Source: Hanleya hanleyi (lineage: Eukaryota > Mollusca > Polyplacophora > Lepidopleurida > Hanleyidae). Taken from it: a DNA stretch of 64,000 bases. The first letter of the stretch is position 1, and each line of letters opens with the position of its first letter. The stretch is taken from NCBI GenBank assembly GCA_036873755.1, contig JAVTVY010018732.1, positions 5,001 to 69,000 of the forward strand, given 5' to 3'. The notes under the pieces are model-generated. The model ran no database searches and was not told where the DNA came from. It was given only the letters and a program-made list of their open reading frames with translations. Shown here one piece after another: positions 48,130 through 59,514 of this stretch. The translations under genes and the position numbers were made by a program.

Positions 48130-50310
48130 TTACGTTCATTGCACGAAAGCTGTTGATTTGTTGAAGGTAGTTGCCAAATATAAGTGGGGAGATCAGCAAA
48201 CACTTCTCCATTTATATCGACCACTTGTTCGTTCCAAACGTGATTATGGCTCTATTGTTTACAATGGAGCGAGCAAGTCAAACATGGCGAAGCTAGATCC
48301 TATTCTACATCAAGGACTAGCGTTTCAGGTGCCTTCTGAACATCCCATAAAGCAAGCTTATATGTTGAAGCAGGTGAATTTCCTTTAAAACTTCGAAGAA
48401 TTAAACAATCATTGCAATATATCACAACAGTGCGATCAAATCACTTCAATCCTGCATATATAACTGTGTGTTCAAACCTCAGTTCGTGGTTCTCTATTTA
48501 AAGAAACCCTCCATAATTCCATTTCTTGGAATTCATATGAAACCACACATCGTAGCAGCTGGTAGTTTTGCTTAGTCAACTTTTACCTAACAAGCTCTTA
48601 CCAATTCTACCATGGCAGTTAGCTCAACCAGAAGTAGATATTACATTAACGAAATATAAAGAGGGCAAACACGAACCAGCTCTTGTATACACAAGAATTT
48701 GGTCTGCTGAGAGAAAAATACAGATCACATCAAGCTATTTATACAGATGGTTCTAAAGATGGTGAGAGAGTAACATGTGCTACTATCTTTAGTTCCAAAA
48801 CTAAAAACTGTCGACTACCAGGTAAAAGTTTGATATTCACTGCAAAAGCAAAAGCTATATTGTTGGCTTTGCAAGGTATTGGATCCACTAAAAGGTAAAA
48901 AAAACATGTCATATTCTCAGATTCACTGTCATGCCTTCAAGCGATTAAAAGTGGAACTTCGACTCATCCCACCATCTTGAATATTCTACAATTATATAAC
49001 TGTGGATTTTATCAACGAACTGATATTGTGTTTTGTTGGTTGCCTAGTCACGCCATCCTCGTTAAAATCAGAGGTATCGCTATCCTAGATAAATACCCCT
49101 GGTGCGCTTGGGCAATGTATCGTGTTCAACTTAAAGCAACATGCGCTTGGGCAATGTATCGTGTTCAACTTAAAGCAACATTCTGGAATACTGACCAATC
49201 AGATCACTTGTTTACGGCGACCAAGGCGAACGTGACAAGAGATTCGAAAGCACCATAGCTTGCGAAATATATCCAGTGGCAGATAAACACTCACACTTCC
49301 AACAACCATGAATATTAAAAAATATAAAGGAAACATAGTTTAAAACAAAATCAATTTGGAAAGAAAATAAACCCATTCATCTACTACCAAACGTCGAACT
49401 AGCCAGGCAAATGTAGGGAACACTGAAAAATAACGCACGGATTTCTATAAAATTTCACTGATCTATCCATTATTATTTTATTGTTATGCATGCTTGGATT
49501 AAATACTTTGCATTCGGTATCAGCGAATAGTTTCGCATAGAAAGTAAAACCCTAACGTATTTTACCAGCAGCGCAGTTTTTCTAGGTTACGTAACTGGGA
49601 TGTGAGCGGAACGTGGTCTGCTGTGGAAGGTGGTTAAGGGTTCGCCTTTGGCTCACCAATAGAAACCCTGACGTTGTGAAGATGAGTCACGTTGTCATCA
49701 AAGGTAATACTGAGGTTGATAAGTATGGCTAAGGCTGCCCTAGATGATAAGGTTGATCCTGTTGCAATCACATATACCGATTTAAGAACCTCTATCTTAC
49801 TTATGTGAGAGGGATGTTTTAATCTTTATGGGATGCTGTGAATGATAACAACTTCATGAGTCCAAAAAAATGTAGGCTATACTCATCTGAACAGCCAGAA
49901 ACGGTTCGATCAAGCCATGATCAGGCGATGTAGAATCGGCCATACACGATTGACTCACGAACATTTAATAAAAAAAAGAGCTAGTCCCAAGGTGTATTCC
50001 ATGCCACGAAGATGTCACAGTGAAACATATTTCTATCTACTGTATAGATTTTAAGATTGTAAGAGATTCTTTTTATCGAGCTACCTCTTTGGAAAATCTT
50101 ATTAGTCGGGTGAGGGAGGACTGGGTCTTGGGTTATTTGAGAGAAATCCGTTTGCTGCATAAGTGTTAATGTGTGTATGTTTAATGTGTTGGATTACTAA
50201 GTTATTGGCTTGAGTAGTTAGAACTTTATTTGATCATCGCTATATAGCTGAAATATTGCTGAACGCGACGTTAACCCTTAATTATCTCTCTCTCTCACCT
50301 TCATTCTTCT
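48130..50310 (+). pseudogene. 5'-truncated I-type LINE with RNase H, C-terminal part and 3' tail
   Basis: The fragments follow the order of an I-clade LINE ORF2 after the RT core: 'LYRPLVRSKRDYGSIVY' (48,210-48,260); an RNase H domain with 'YTDGSKDG', 'FTAKAKAILLAL', 'FSDSLSCLQAI' and 'WLPSHAI' (48,730-49,060); then 'CRIGHTRLTHEHLIKK' near 49,930. The RNase H glutamate expected in F-T-A-E is Lys. Frameshifts and stops are frequent, and a 45-bp tandem duplication sits near 49,100-49,180. The 3' tail at 50,228-50,275 ('CTATATAGCTGAAATATTG', 'CGACGTTAACCC') is followed by a (TC)n run. The start lies about 100 bp upstream of the oxidoreductase ATG, head to head. Confidence 0.8.
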
Positions 50311-52017
50311 CCAACATTATTTATTAACGTATAAAAGATATATGTTGTTAAGTTCAGTAGCTCAATATGTCCTGTTCCTTGTCCGGCATATCATCACAAG
50401 AATTGTAATCCGAAAACGTCGCACATAAGGATAAACAAAATTGACAATGATAACCTTTATGAAGCAGCACTCAAACGTCCACAAAGATGTGTGACCACAT
50501 TTCGTTTCAAACTCCCATGGACTGTTGGCCGCGACAACCAATGGCATTAGCGGGTTCCAAGTCGCGGATCACACAACGTTAGATTAATGGGCGGTCATTG
50601 TCTTAAATATAGACGCTATTGGGAAGCGTGGATCCTGTATCTTTACAATCATTCAATATTGCGCCATTTTGGGTGGGGGGCACACATATTGCTTTACTGT
50701 GTCAAAGATAATGGTTCGATCGTTGATTTAAAAACCGGAAGTTCTCTTGTTGCACATGGAATTTGCTCATTCAGCACGCAGTTTTAGTCTCGCTGAATGT
50801 AAATCTACTTTCTGGAGAAATACAGGGATGTTTGACTTAAATTTAATCCTTATATGTCATTCATACATCACTTGCTCCACTTATGTTTATACTGTTTTGA
50901 GAAACTCCGTAAAGAGTGCGGGATATAAATTGTACTGAAGAGAACCAAACAAAACAAGGGTATATAAATCGTAAGCGCCCAAGGAATAAAGGTGCATCTG
51001 TAGGCAGCACCACTCTTGTCAAATTGCTGCGGATTGGAAGCCGAAAGATCAGTTACTTGGCCAGTAGGATATCGAATGGTAGATGTGTACGTATATTTTC
51101 CATAAATTATAAAAATTAAGAAATGTAATTTCGTTTTTGAATTCGGTTTTAATTTATTTTTCCTAAAATTTGTTCTGTAATCTTTGACTGAAAAAAACTC
51201 ATTCTCATTGATATCATGCCGAGTTACTGCAGGTTTAATTCCCACCATTTCCACCACTACGGGGTATGACATAGAAACAGAGAGAGTTTAGAGAAAAATC
51301 AAACGAGGTTGATTCAAAAGTCTCTCAAAACTAACTAAAGTCTACCTTTTCAAATGCCATAAATGTATTACTTCCTGAGTGGTCCAACCGTCGGAAAGTG
51401 CACGCTTTGGATACCCAAGCCTTCATTTGAGGAACGAAATTCATTCTCTGCGACAAAAAACGCCATCTCGACGTTCAGCCAATCTGTCTTCCGCTTCGCA
51501 TTGTTCGCGGCTCGGTCGTTTTACAACCCCAATCCTGGAAGGAGAGCCGAACAATGAAATTCCACGGTGACGAGTCCTAAAATGACCGAGTCGTGGAGAA
51601 TGCGAAGCGGAAGCCAGATTAAATTGCGCTCTGGATAAAAGTTGAAAACGGCGGGGTTATTGTTGGCGCGGATACAGAATTTATTTCCTCAAGGGAAGGT
51701 TTCGGCATTGAAAGCTTATACCATCGACGGTAGGTACACTTAGGAAGCAATAAATGGATGAATTTTGGAAAGGTATGTTTAAGTTCGCTTTTTTGAGAAG
51801 GTTATGAATCAACCTTGTTGAGCGATTGTTTTCCAAACTTTCTCTCTTTTTCTATGTCATGGAGGTCAGGGTATGGTAAAAAATTAAAACCTGTAGTAAC
51901 TCGGATTGACATCAATGAGATCAATGATTTCATCTGAGTCAAAGATAAGAGAACGGTCTCCGGGAAAATAATTAAAAATCGATTTGAAAAAAATTTATAT
52001 TTTCATAATTTATTGAA
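50311..52017. other. Intergenic with a CpG-richer inverted repeat
   Basis: No gene supported. An imperfect inverted repeat with arms at about 51,488-51,523 and 51,579-51,615 ('CTTCCGCTTCGCATT', 'CTCGGTC') lies in a locally CpG-richer stretch (51,420-51,680). It could be a promoter or first exon of an unseen gene, but nothing confirms this. Confidence 0.4.
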
Positions 52018-52246
52018 CGGAGTGAGTGAGTGGGATTTAACGTCGTTTTCAACATTTTTTTCAGTCATATCACGACGCTGTCTACATGCCGCAGGAGGGT
52101 CACAAGAGAGTGTCCACAGTTCCTATTATCCTGGGCACTGATCAGCCCAGCCAATACAGTATCCGATCACCCATCCAAGTATTGACCGAGCTCAACGTTG
52201 CTTAACTTCGGTGATATGAGGAGAACAGGTTTGATACGCCGTACCC
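52018..52246 (-). mobile_element. 5S rRNA-headed SINE, minus strand, with target duplication
   Basis: Reverse complement of the SINE type at 32.7 kb: tail first ('GAGTGAGTGGGATTTAACGT'), then body, then the 5S-like head ('CACCCATCCAAGTATTGACC', 'TTGCTTAACTTCGGTGAT'). A 12-bp target duplication TAATTTATTGAA lies at 52,006-52,017 and 52,247-52,258. Confidence 0.92.
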
Positions 52247-54119
52247 TAATTTATTGAAAATATATGTAGGCATGTAGTATACAATACCCCACAGAGATGT
52301 GCACACACGAACAGCTTGTAGCAAATTAAGTCGTCTTTCCTTTAATTTCTTGTTAATTATGAAGATTTCGCTATTTTTCAATTACCACTGTCTCCTGCAA
52401 CAAGTCTACATTTGCGCGAGAAAGGGGAGCTAATAATGCCAATTTTTGCACTGGCTCGTAGTAGATTAGAGTCCGGTAACTCAAATGATAATAATGTTAA
52501 AGAATGCAGTAAGGTCCAAGTTTCTATGGCAGGATAGACACTCTAAACTAATGATCAGCATATTTTTCATAATCCATATATAAATATATATCAGTGGAGC
52601 TCAGTAGTAATATAAGCGTATCTGGGCGCGTATTGAAGGCCGCAAGTGGAGGCCGCATGCTGCAGGAGGGTCTCCGACAATATCACCAGCACTATGCCCA
52701 GCCTAAATGGCAAGTGGGGAACCCTCAGTTTCTCCATACAGGTTTTCCCAAAATCATATTGTCATAAAAAAATACATGAAACCATGGTAAGTAATAAACA
52801 TAACCTATAGGTGACGTACGATGTTATTATGACGAGTGTACGATCAGTGCGGCCCCAGGGTCGAGCGTTTATTGTCCATTATGTCTTCGGAAAAAATAAA
52901 CATACAAAATGGCGGCGCTTGCTTTGGGGATTCCCCGTTTGTTATCGATGGTGCTGCCCTCTGGAGGCAAGGAAGACAACTCGGACATGGCGAACCCTCT
53001 GTAGGGCAAATTCCGTGTCATCTCCCTTGATTCGCACTTTTGCATCTATACGGGGAATGCCTGTATGGGGTATGGGGGTGGTCATTTTTTTTCTTGAGAA
53101 TTTTACTATAGGTTGTGGGATCTTGTTTTCTTCGTCTCGAGCTATAGAACACGAGGGGTCTAGAAGCTAAGCGGTGATTTTTTTTGAAAAGTTCAGTGAG
53201 GTCTGGATAGGCCCATACTGCCTAAGTGGACAATGTTGAACCTAATGGAAACCCACACATGCTCATTGCGATATGGGTTGTGCTATCTTGTTTTTCGCGA
53301 CTCACCACGTAGAACACGATGGGCGGATTCCCGAAGCGATTGGTTGATTTTTTTTGAAAAAGTCATTGTGCGCATGCGTAGTGGATAAATAGCGCTGGGT
53401 GGACGTTTTGGGGGCGAGAGGGCCCCTAGTGGTCCGATTAGGTCGTATGGGATCTTATTGTGAAGCCGTCGTGGAGGAGCATCCAACTGGACTAATGTAT
53501 CGTCCGTGTTCATTGTCTGCTCATGCGCAGTCTGGCCGTAGTATAGAAAGCAGACATTTTGTGGGTTCTTTTGAGGTAGAGATGGACCATCCGTGGTCCA
53601 AGTGGACCGTGTGGGGTATCAGTGTGAGGTGGGGTAGAGTCAGAATGGCGTGTGTGTTTTTATTGCAAGTCGCGTCAATCGGCGCCTGCGCAGTTGGGTG
53701 TAGTAAGTAAAGTGGTCATTTTGGGGGTGCGTTGGGGTGTTTCGGGTAGAGAGGAGCCATCCTTGGTCCGAATGCGTCGTGTGGGGTGTCATTTTGCAGC
53801 TCTCGGTATGTAGACCACGATTTGAGGCATATCCACGTTATTGGTGACATCATCAGTAGAAGTAGTAGCGAAAGCGGGCATTTTGGGATGTAGATGAAGG
53901 TGTTTGGGGTAGAAATGGACCATCCGTGGTCCGAATGCGTCGTATAGGGTGTCATCATGTAGCCCTTGTGGTGTAGACCACGACATGAGGAATGTCCAGG
54001 TCATCTGTGATGTCATTTGTGACGTCATCGGTAGGAGTAGTAGCCAAAGTGGACAGTTTGGGGGTGTGAAGGAAGATGTTTGGGGTAGAGATGGACCATT
54101 CGCGGTCGAAATGGGTCTT

Positions 54120-54538
54120 CATGGAGTCGCCATTCATTTCAAGCGGGGGCGGGCTATACCGTTTATAAATGGCCATGGCTGTTTTTCTGATGCAGGGACA
54201 CATTTGGGTATATGCCTGTTGCACGTTATCCTTGGATTACCTCAGCATAACTATGAATAGTTTCATGCGCAATACAATCCCAGAAGGTAGGTTCTTTGAC
54301 ACTTTCCTGGGACGTAGCCTGACTATCTGAGGTCAAGCTCTCCGTATCACTAAATAGACTCTCAACTAGATAGACTCTCAGCAATTTCTGTTTCGGTATC
54401 AGTCGGTGGACTCTCATCAGTCTCTGTATCGTCTTCTTGTGCCTCGGAGTCTTCACTTCCATGTATATTTTTCTCGTGTCGCATCATATCGTAACGTCTG
54501 GTGAACGTGCGTTCGCACTCAGAGCAAGTATAAGCCAT
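54120..54538 (-). pseudogene. Zinc-finger / acidic protein, N-terminal part (left side of foldback element)
   Basis: ATG at 54,538-54,536 starts 'MAYTCSECERTFTRRYDMMR', a classic C2H2 finger (CxxC, H and H within the first 26 residues). It is followed by an acidic Ser/Thr/Asp/Glu stretch and 'FWDCIAHETIHSYAEVIQG'. A tandem duplication of about 15 bp (GAGAGTCTATCTAGTT) causes a frameshift near 54,370, and another lies near 54,228. Beyond these the frame continues as 'IRKTAMAIYKRY' and 'LEMNGD', then runs into arm sequence. The order matches the 7.86-8.75 kb protein, whose counterpart reads 'LWDLFADEAIDD'. A TATAAAA box sits at 54,585-54,591, about 50 bp upstream of the ATG. Confidence 0.65.
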
Positions 54539-54583
54539 GCTGACGGTTGAACGTCGACTGTGCGTGTTTTGGGAATACACTTG

Positions 54584-54592
54584 CTTTTATAG
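54584..54592 (-). promoter_or_regulatory. TATA box of the foldback-element gene
   Basis: CTATAAAAG on the minus strand, 46-54 bp upstream of the zinc-finger ATG. This spacing places transcription start about 15-25 bp before the ATG, so the 5' leader would be short. The match is to the animal TATA consensus. Confidence 0.55.
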
Positions 54593-54933
54593 ACAGTAAC
54601 GCCCGTCAACGCTTAGCTTAACGCTTCAACGCCCTGGTGAACTAGTTCAGAAGCCCTGATTTTCATGGAATTGCCACAATACATCGAAATGCAGTAACGC
54701 CCGTCAACGCCCGTTATTACGCCTTAACGCCCATCTCAACGCCTTAACGCCCTATCTTTACGACTTAACGCCCGTCTCAGCGCCTTAACGAGCGATAAGG
54801 GGGATTTGGAGGACGATTGTTCTTTGACCTCTGAGTGCAATTTCGCACACGTGACCGGAAGAGACTTTTGAAAAGCTGATTTGGAGGACCATTGACCTCT
54901 GAGTGCACTCTATCCCATGATGCATCACTTCAG

Positions 54934-54986
54934 GTCACGTGACCGGAAGTGACCTTTGACCACGTGACCAGAAGTGACCTTTGACC
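54934..54986. promoter_or_regulatory. GTCACGTGAC E-box and two DR1-type sites
   Basis: A perfect GTCACGTGAC palindrome (USF/TFE-type E-box) lies at 54,934-54,943 and a second CACGTG at 54,961-54,966. TGACCTTTGACC, a DR1 nuclear-receptor-type site, is at 54,950-54,961 and 54,975-54,986, repeated with a 25-bp period. The block is followed by 'TGCGCTGCTCG' as in the 9.0-kb spacer, so the whole module is shared between elements. Confidence 0.5.
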
Positions 54987-54989
54987 CCT

Positions 54990-55118
54990 GCGCTGCTCGA
55001 AAGTGACTTCATCGTACGCATGCGAACACACACACATACCTAATGCACCCTGTACATTATAGCCCGTAGGGCATAGGGTACACCAGGGTGCGGGTGGACC
55101 AGGTATGTGTGTGAGTGT
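54990..55118. repeat. (CA)n hairpin module shared with the 9.0-kb palindrome centre
   Basis: The inner stem ACACACACATACC against GGTATGTGTGTGA encloses TATAGCCCGTAGGGCATA, the same inner palindrome as at 9,038-9,196. The outer stem is present on the left only. Confidence 0.8.
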
Positions 55119-55128
55119 GCACATATAT

Positions 55129-55335
55129 ATGGCCATATATAAACGGTATAGCCTGCTCCCGCTTGAAATGAAAGGCGACCTCACACACAGGTTCATCATG
55201 AAGACCAAGCGTCACTTGGAAGAGGATATGGGGTTACCACCTACCGAGGCCTTGGAAAATGGGACCAGAATGCGCAAACAACTGTTTCAGGACATGCTGC
55301 GCGAACAATATCCAGGACTGGCCGACGACGATTAG
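55129..55335 (+). pseudogene. Zinc-finger / acidic protein, C-terminal part (right side of foldback element)
   Basis: The frame opens with 'MAIYKRYSLLPLEMKGD', overlapping the point where the left-side fragment loses homology. It continues with 'HRFIMKTKRHLEEDMG' and 'MRKQLFQDMLREQYPGL', ending in an acidic ADDD. This corresponds to 'HPIHQKVMATKKRMREED' and 'MRKFLFNRLLPREY' in the 7.9-kb protein. Thus the N-terminal half is on the minus strand and the C-terminal half on the plus strand of one foldback element, sharing a short overlap. An AATAAA at 55,551-55,556 lies about 215 bp downstream. Confidence 0.65.
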
Positions 55336-57334
55336 AACAAACGGATGAGAGCGAACATGGTCGAAGATTGAACTTTCTGAAATGGCGACTTCTGATTGAA
55401 CAAGAACAGCCGAGAATACATTTAACGGGCAAGAACGAATATGACAGATGCATCGCCACATGGCGGCCTCTGATTGGACAGGAGTCTTCTTGAATTGTAA
55501 ACATACCCAACGCGGCACCCCCACTGTGGGTATGATGTACTGGAGGGGATAATAAAATGATTGACCTGTCATCCTTGTTGTTGTTCTCTCACCGGTCTAC
55601 ATCATGGTCTCAATGCGCTATGCTAGGGCGTTAAGACGTAACGACAGGCGTTAACGGGCGTCACCGCATTTCGACGAATTAGTGTCAATTCCATAGAATA
55701 TCTAGAAAATCAGAGATTCCGAGCTGATTCACCAGGGCGTTGAAGCGTTAAGCTTGGCGTTGGTAGGCGTTGCTACAAGATGACACCTCACAGGACGCAT
55801 TTAGACCGCGAATGGTCCATCTCTACCCCAAACACCTTCCTTCACACCCCCAAACTGTCCACTTTGGCTACTACTCCTACTGCTGACGTCACCAATGATG
55901 TCACAGATGACACGGACATTCATCAAGTCGTGGTCTACACCACGAGGGCTACAAGATGACACCTCACACGACGCATTCGGACCACGGATGGTCCATTTCT
56001 ACCCCAAACACCTTCCTCTACATCCCCAAAATGCCCGCTTTCGCTAGTACTTTTACTGATGACGTCACAGATGACGTGGACATGCCTCAAATCGTGGGCT
56101 ACACACCGAAAGCTACAAAATGACACCCCACACGACGCATTCGGACCAAGAATGATTCCTCTCTATCCCAAACATACCCCCACGCACTCCCAAAATGACC
56201 GCTTTATTTACTATACTCAACTGCGCATGCGCAGATTTATGCGACTTGCAATAAAAAACACGCCATTCTGACTCTACCCCACGAGAGCTTCACACTGATA
56301 CCTCACACGGTCCATTTGAACCACGGATGGTTCATCTCTATCCCAAAGAACCTCCAAAATGCCTGCTTTTTATACTTCGGCCAGACTGCGCATGCGCAGA
56401 ATAATGAAAACGGACGATACATTAGACCATTCGGATGTTTCTCCACGAGAGCTTCACAATAACACCTCATACGACCCGATCGGGCCACTAGGGGCCCCTC
56501 TCGCCCCCAAAACGTCCAGCCAGCGCTATTTACCCACTACGCATGCGCACAGTGAAATTTTCAAAAAAATTCAACCAATCGCTTCGAGACCGCGCCTATC
56601 GTGTTCTACGTGGTGAGACGTGAAAAACAAGATCCCATAACCCTTACCGCAATGAGCATGTGTGGGTTTCTCATTAGGTTCAACATTGTCCACTTAGCCA
56701 GTATGGGCCTATCCAAAGCTCCCCGAACTTTTCAACAAATTTCACCGCTTAGCTTCTAGACCCCTCCCATTGTGTTCTACAGCTCGAGACGAAGAAAACA
56801 AGATCCCACAACCTATAGTAAAATCCACAAGAAAAAAAAAATGACCACCCCAATACAGGCATTCCCCGTACAGATGCAAATGTGCGAATCGGGGGAGATC
56901 ACCCGGAATTTGCCCTACAGAGGGTTCGCCCTGTCCGAGTTGTCTTCCTTGTCTCCAGAGGGCAGCACAATCGATACCAACAGGAGAATCCCCAAAGCAA
57001 GCGCCGCCATTTTGTATGTTTATTTTATGCGGAGATATAATGGACAATAAACGCTCGACCCTGGGGTCGCACTGATCATAGACTCGAATTAATAACATCG
57101 TACAACACCTATAGTTTATGTTTATTACTATAAGTCTTACTTCCCATGGTTTCATGTATTTTTTGTGCCAATACGGTTTTGGGGAAACCTGTATGGAGAA
57201 ACTGAGGGTTCCCCTCTTGCCAGTTAGGCTGTGCATAGTGCTGGCGATATTGTCGGAGACCCTCCGGCGGCCTTGCGGCCTCCACTTGCGGCCTTCAATA
57301 CGCGCCCGGATACGCTTATATTACTACTGAGCTC

Positions 57335-58043
57335 TGATACATTTCACAATTTGCCATGAAGTAGTGAAGCTGATGGTGTGTCGGAAGCAAATAAATATCC
57401 TACCTGAGGTTTACCATCGATTTCTCGAACCACGTGTACGCCTGTCGTGTGATTGTTGACCTCTAATTTCGCCTCTTTATTCACCCAGTAATACAGTGCA
57501 TTATTTGTATACCCTCTCTTTGGCATGTACTTAACCCGTATATTTAACTTGAAAAAAGAACCACGAAACAGCGAATGCACCTTTTATACTTACAGCTGGT
57601 ATTGCAATAGGCGTAATTCACCATCTAGTAGGCGGATAAAGTGCAGAAGAGGCCCTTCGTATTACAGGGTTATATATAAAACACATGTGCAGATGAACAG
57701 AACTAGGTCAAACGCGATATGAACAGAACTAGGTGAGATACATTTGATTGTATGGCGGGTTATACACGAAGTCAATATAACATAAGTTTATATTCAGATT
57801 ACTGCTCATTGAAATGTAGCAATAAAAACAAGCGTCATGCCGTCATTCTATAATAATATTCAATATATTCAGCCGTCGTTCATAGTCGGCCAATCAAAGC
57901 TGTCGTTGGATGGAACCTTCTTTACATTAGGCGCACCTTCTCTGCTCAGTTAAAAGGTGGTAAGTTTACAATCTGTCGATCGCGTTGTGGTCACTTTGGT
58001 AACTCTTGCTGAGTTTATATTGCTGATAATATATTTTCGACCT
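57335..58043. other. Intergenic, nothing recognised
   Basis: No gene. A short 'ATTCAGCCGTCGT' word near 57,868 is shared with Penelope-like 3' sequence, too short to call an insertion. Confidence 0.4.
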
Positions 58044-58422
58044 CATGTCTGATTTTAAACAAATTCGCGACGATCAGAAAAATAAGAAACAACATATTAA
58101 TATTCCTAAATCAGGGGAATCTGTAGGGGAGAGTGAGGCAAGCTTCATTACGGGCGCAATGAAACAAGTTTAACAGATTCAATTATCAGATTATCAACCA
58201 CTGCCTGTAACGAGTGAGGGCAAGGGGGTTTCTCGGGACTCGGGATTGGTCACAATTTTACCGTCGGGATTTGGGAAAGAAACAAATATCGTCGGGGAAT
58301 TCAGGATTTTTGCCTGTTGGGACGTCGGGAACACTGTTCTGGGCATCGGGATGCCTGCTGCAATTTTACCGGGATCGGACCCTGCTCCATCTCCTCCCCC
58401 CCCCCAACCCCCTCCTCTGTAG
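58044..58422 (+). pseudogene. Short reading frame with one stop, proline-rich end
   Basis: ATG 58,044 opens 'MSDFKQIRDDQKNKKQ' and 'IPKSGESVGESEASFITGAM'. A TAA at about 58,170 interrupts it, after which the same frame stays open to a TAG at about 58,420, ending in a proline-rich stretch coded by a C-run. No family recognised; it could be a relic of a mobile-element ORF1. Confidence 0.3.
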
Positions 58423-58648
58423 GATCTTCTGAAAACTAGTTACCTTTCATGTAATGTAATTAAAAGAGCTTTTGAATATAATTACAAGATAAAACTATGA
58501 TCAAAATGTAATTCTTAAGGGGGTCTTAAGGCCTATTGCCAACTAGTGTATTATATGTGTGTCCAGCCATAGAAAACAAATATATTACCATGGCCACATG
58601 GTGGCTACTGAAGTTTCGAATGAGACCTAAACAACGATGAATGCACAG

Positions 58649-58871
58649 ATAGGACGCAAGGTGTTATAACATCTGTACAGAATGCGAGGAAGACCCATTC
58701 AGTAGTTATAGAGATTTAGAGATACCCGGTAACAAGGATTCAAAAGAAAACGTTTATCAGGAAATTGAAGATGACCGCCTGGAAGGCATGTTGAATTTTC
58801 AAATCGGACAAAACATGAATTGCAGGCAAGCACCTAAAAGGTACGTGGACCCCTCAGCCTGTTTTTATTAG
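58649..58871 (+). CDS. Open stretch of about 70 codons, unknown
   Basis: A frame without an ATG start contains 'CTECEEDPFSSYRDLEIPG' and 'EIEDDRLEGMLNF', with protein-like composition, ending at a TAG. It might be an exon. No splice pairing or family was established. Confidence 0.2.
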
Positions 58872-59514
58872 TCAAGTAGGATCAGGGCTGCATCTAGAGC
58901 CAATTTAGTTCCAGAAAATATATGGGCGCCCAAAACTCAAATGAAACAAAAAACGAAAGTGTTGTTGTTGTTCAATTTGAAAGGATTTCTGAAGAAAATA
59001 CACCTAGGAAAAGCTTCTGGGGGCCTCAATATCGATCCAATTCCATAGCTGGGTACTGAATTTCATGTTAATAAACCTCTGTTTTGTGACTGATCACAGG
59101 CTCTTTGAACCGAAATTCACTAAAAAAAAATTGGACACTCAATAATGAATTACGAAAAGGAACTGGAAGTTTGGGATCGGAACCTGCAAAAACTCCCTGG
59201 ATACAGCCTTGAGGATACAGTTTGTGTGATTTCTGTACCGTATATAATAGACTTTGTTTTCACGGGACTGTTGTGCTTGGATTACAGCATGCAAGAAAGT
59301 GTAACTTTATCAGTGGCAATTTATGCATTGCACAAGTTTGATAATTTAATGGCATAGAAACACAATGATTTACACAAACCCACCATTATCATTATGGGGC
59401 GGAGGCATATGCTCCAGGTATGCAAACTGGTTCAAAATTGCCCAGAGTCAGGCTAAAAATGGGCTCTCCTAATCACTCGTTTTAAATAATTTCCAAGGTA
59501 CAGTAACATGCAAA
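58872..59514. other. Intergenic, nothing recognised
   Basis: A 70-codon frame (59,145-59,357) has no family match I can recognise and no splice support. Confidence 0.35.

Larger units (their letters stand above)
52597..57334. mobile_element. 4.7-kb foldback element with 1.5-kb terminal inverted repeats
   Basis: The ends are GAGCTCAGTAGTAATATAAG at 52,597 and its complement ending at 57,334. The arms run to about 54,140 on the left and from about 55,770 on the right, with substitutions and small indels. A further inverted pair rich in TAACGCCC lies inside (about 54,595-54,720 against 55,620-55,770). The core carries two parts of a zinc-finger/acidic gene and a (CA)n hairpin module. No transposase, polymerase or ATPase was found. 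A clear target duplication is not visible. A related arm starts the window at 1-1,570. Confidence 0.9.

Noticed and set aside
52836..53030. Small conserved frame in both foldback arms (MSSEKINIQN)
   Set aside because: The right-arm copy lacks the ATG, and similarity between arms is explained by arm duplication, not coding constraint.
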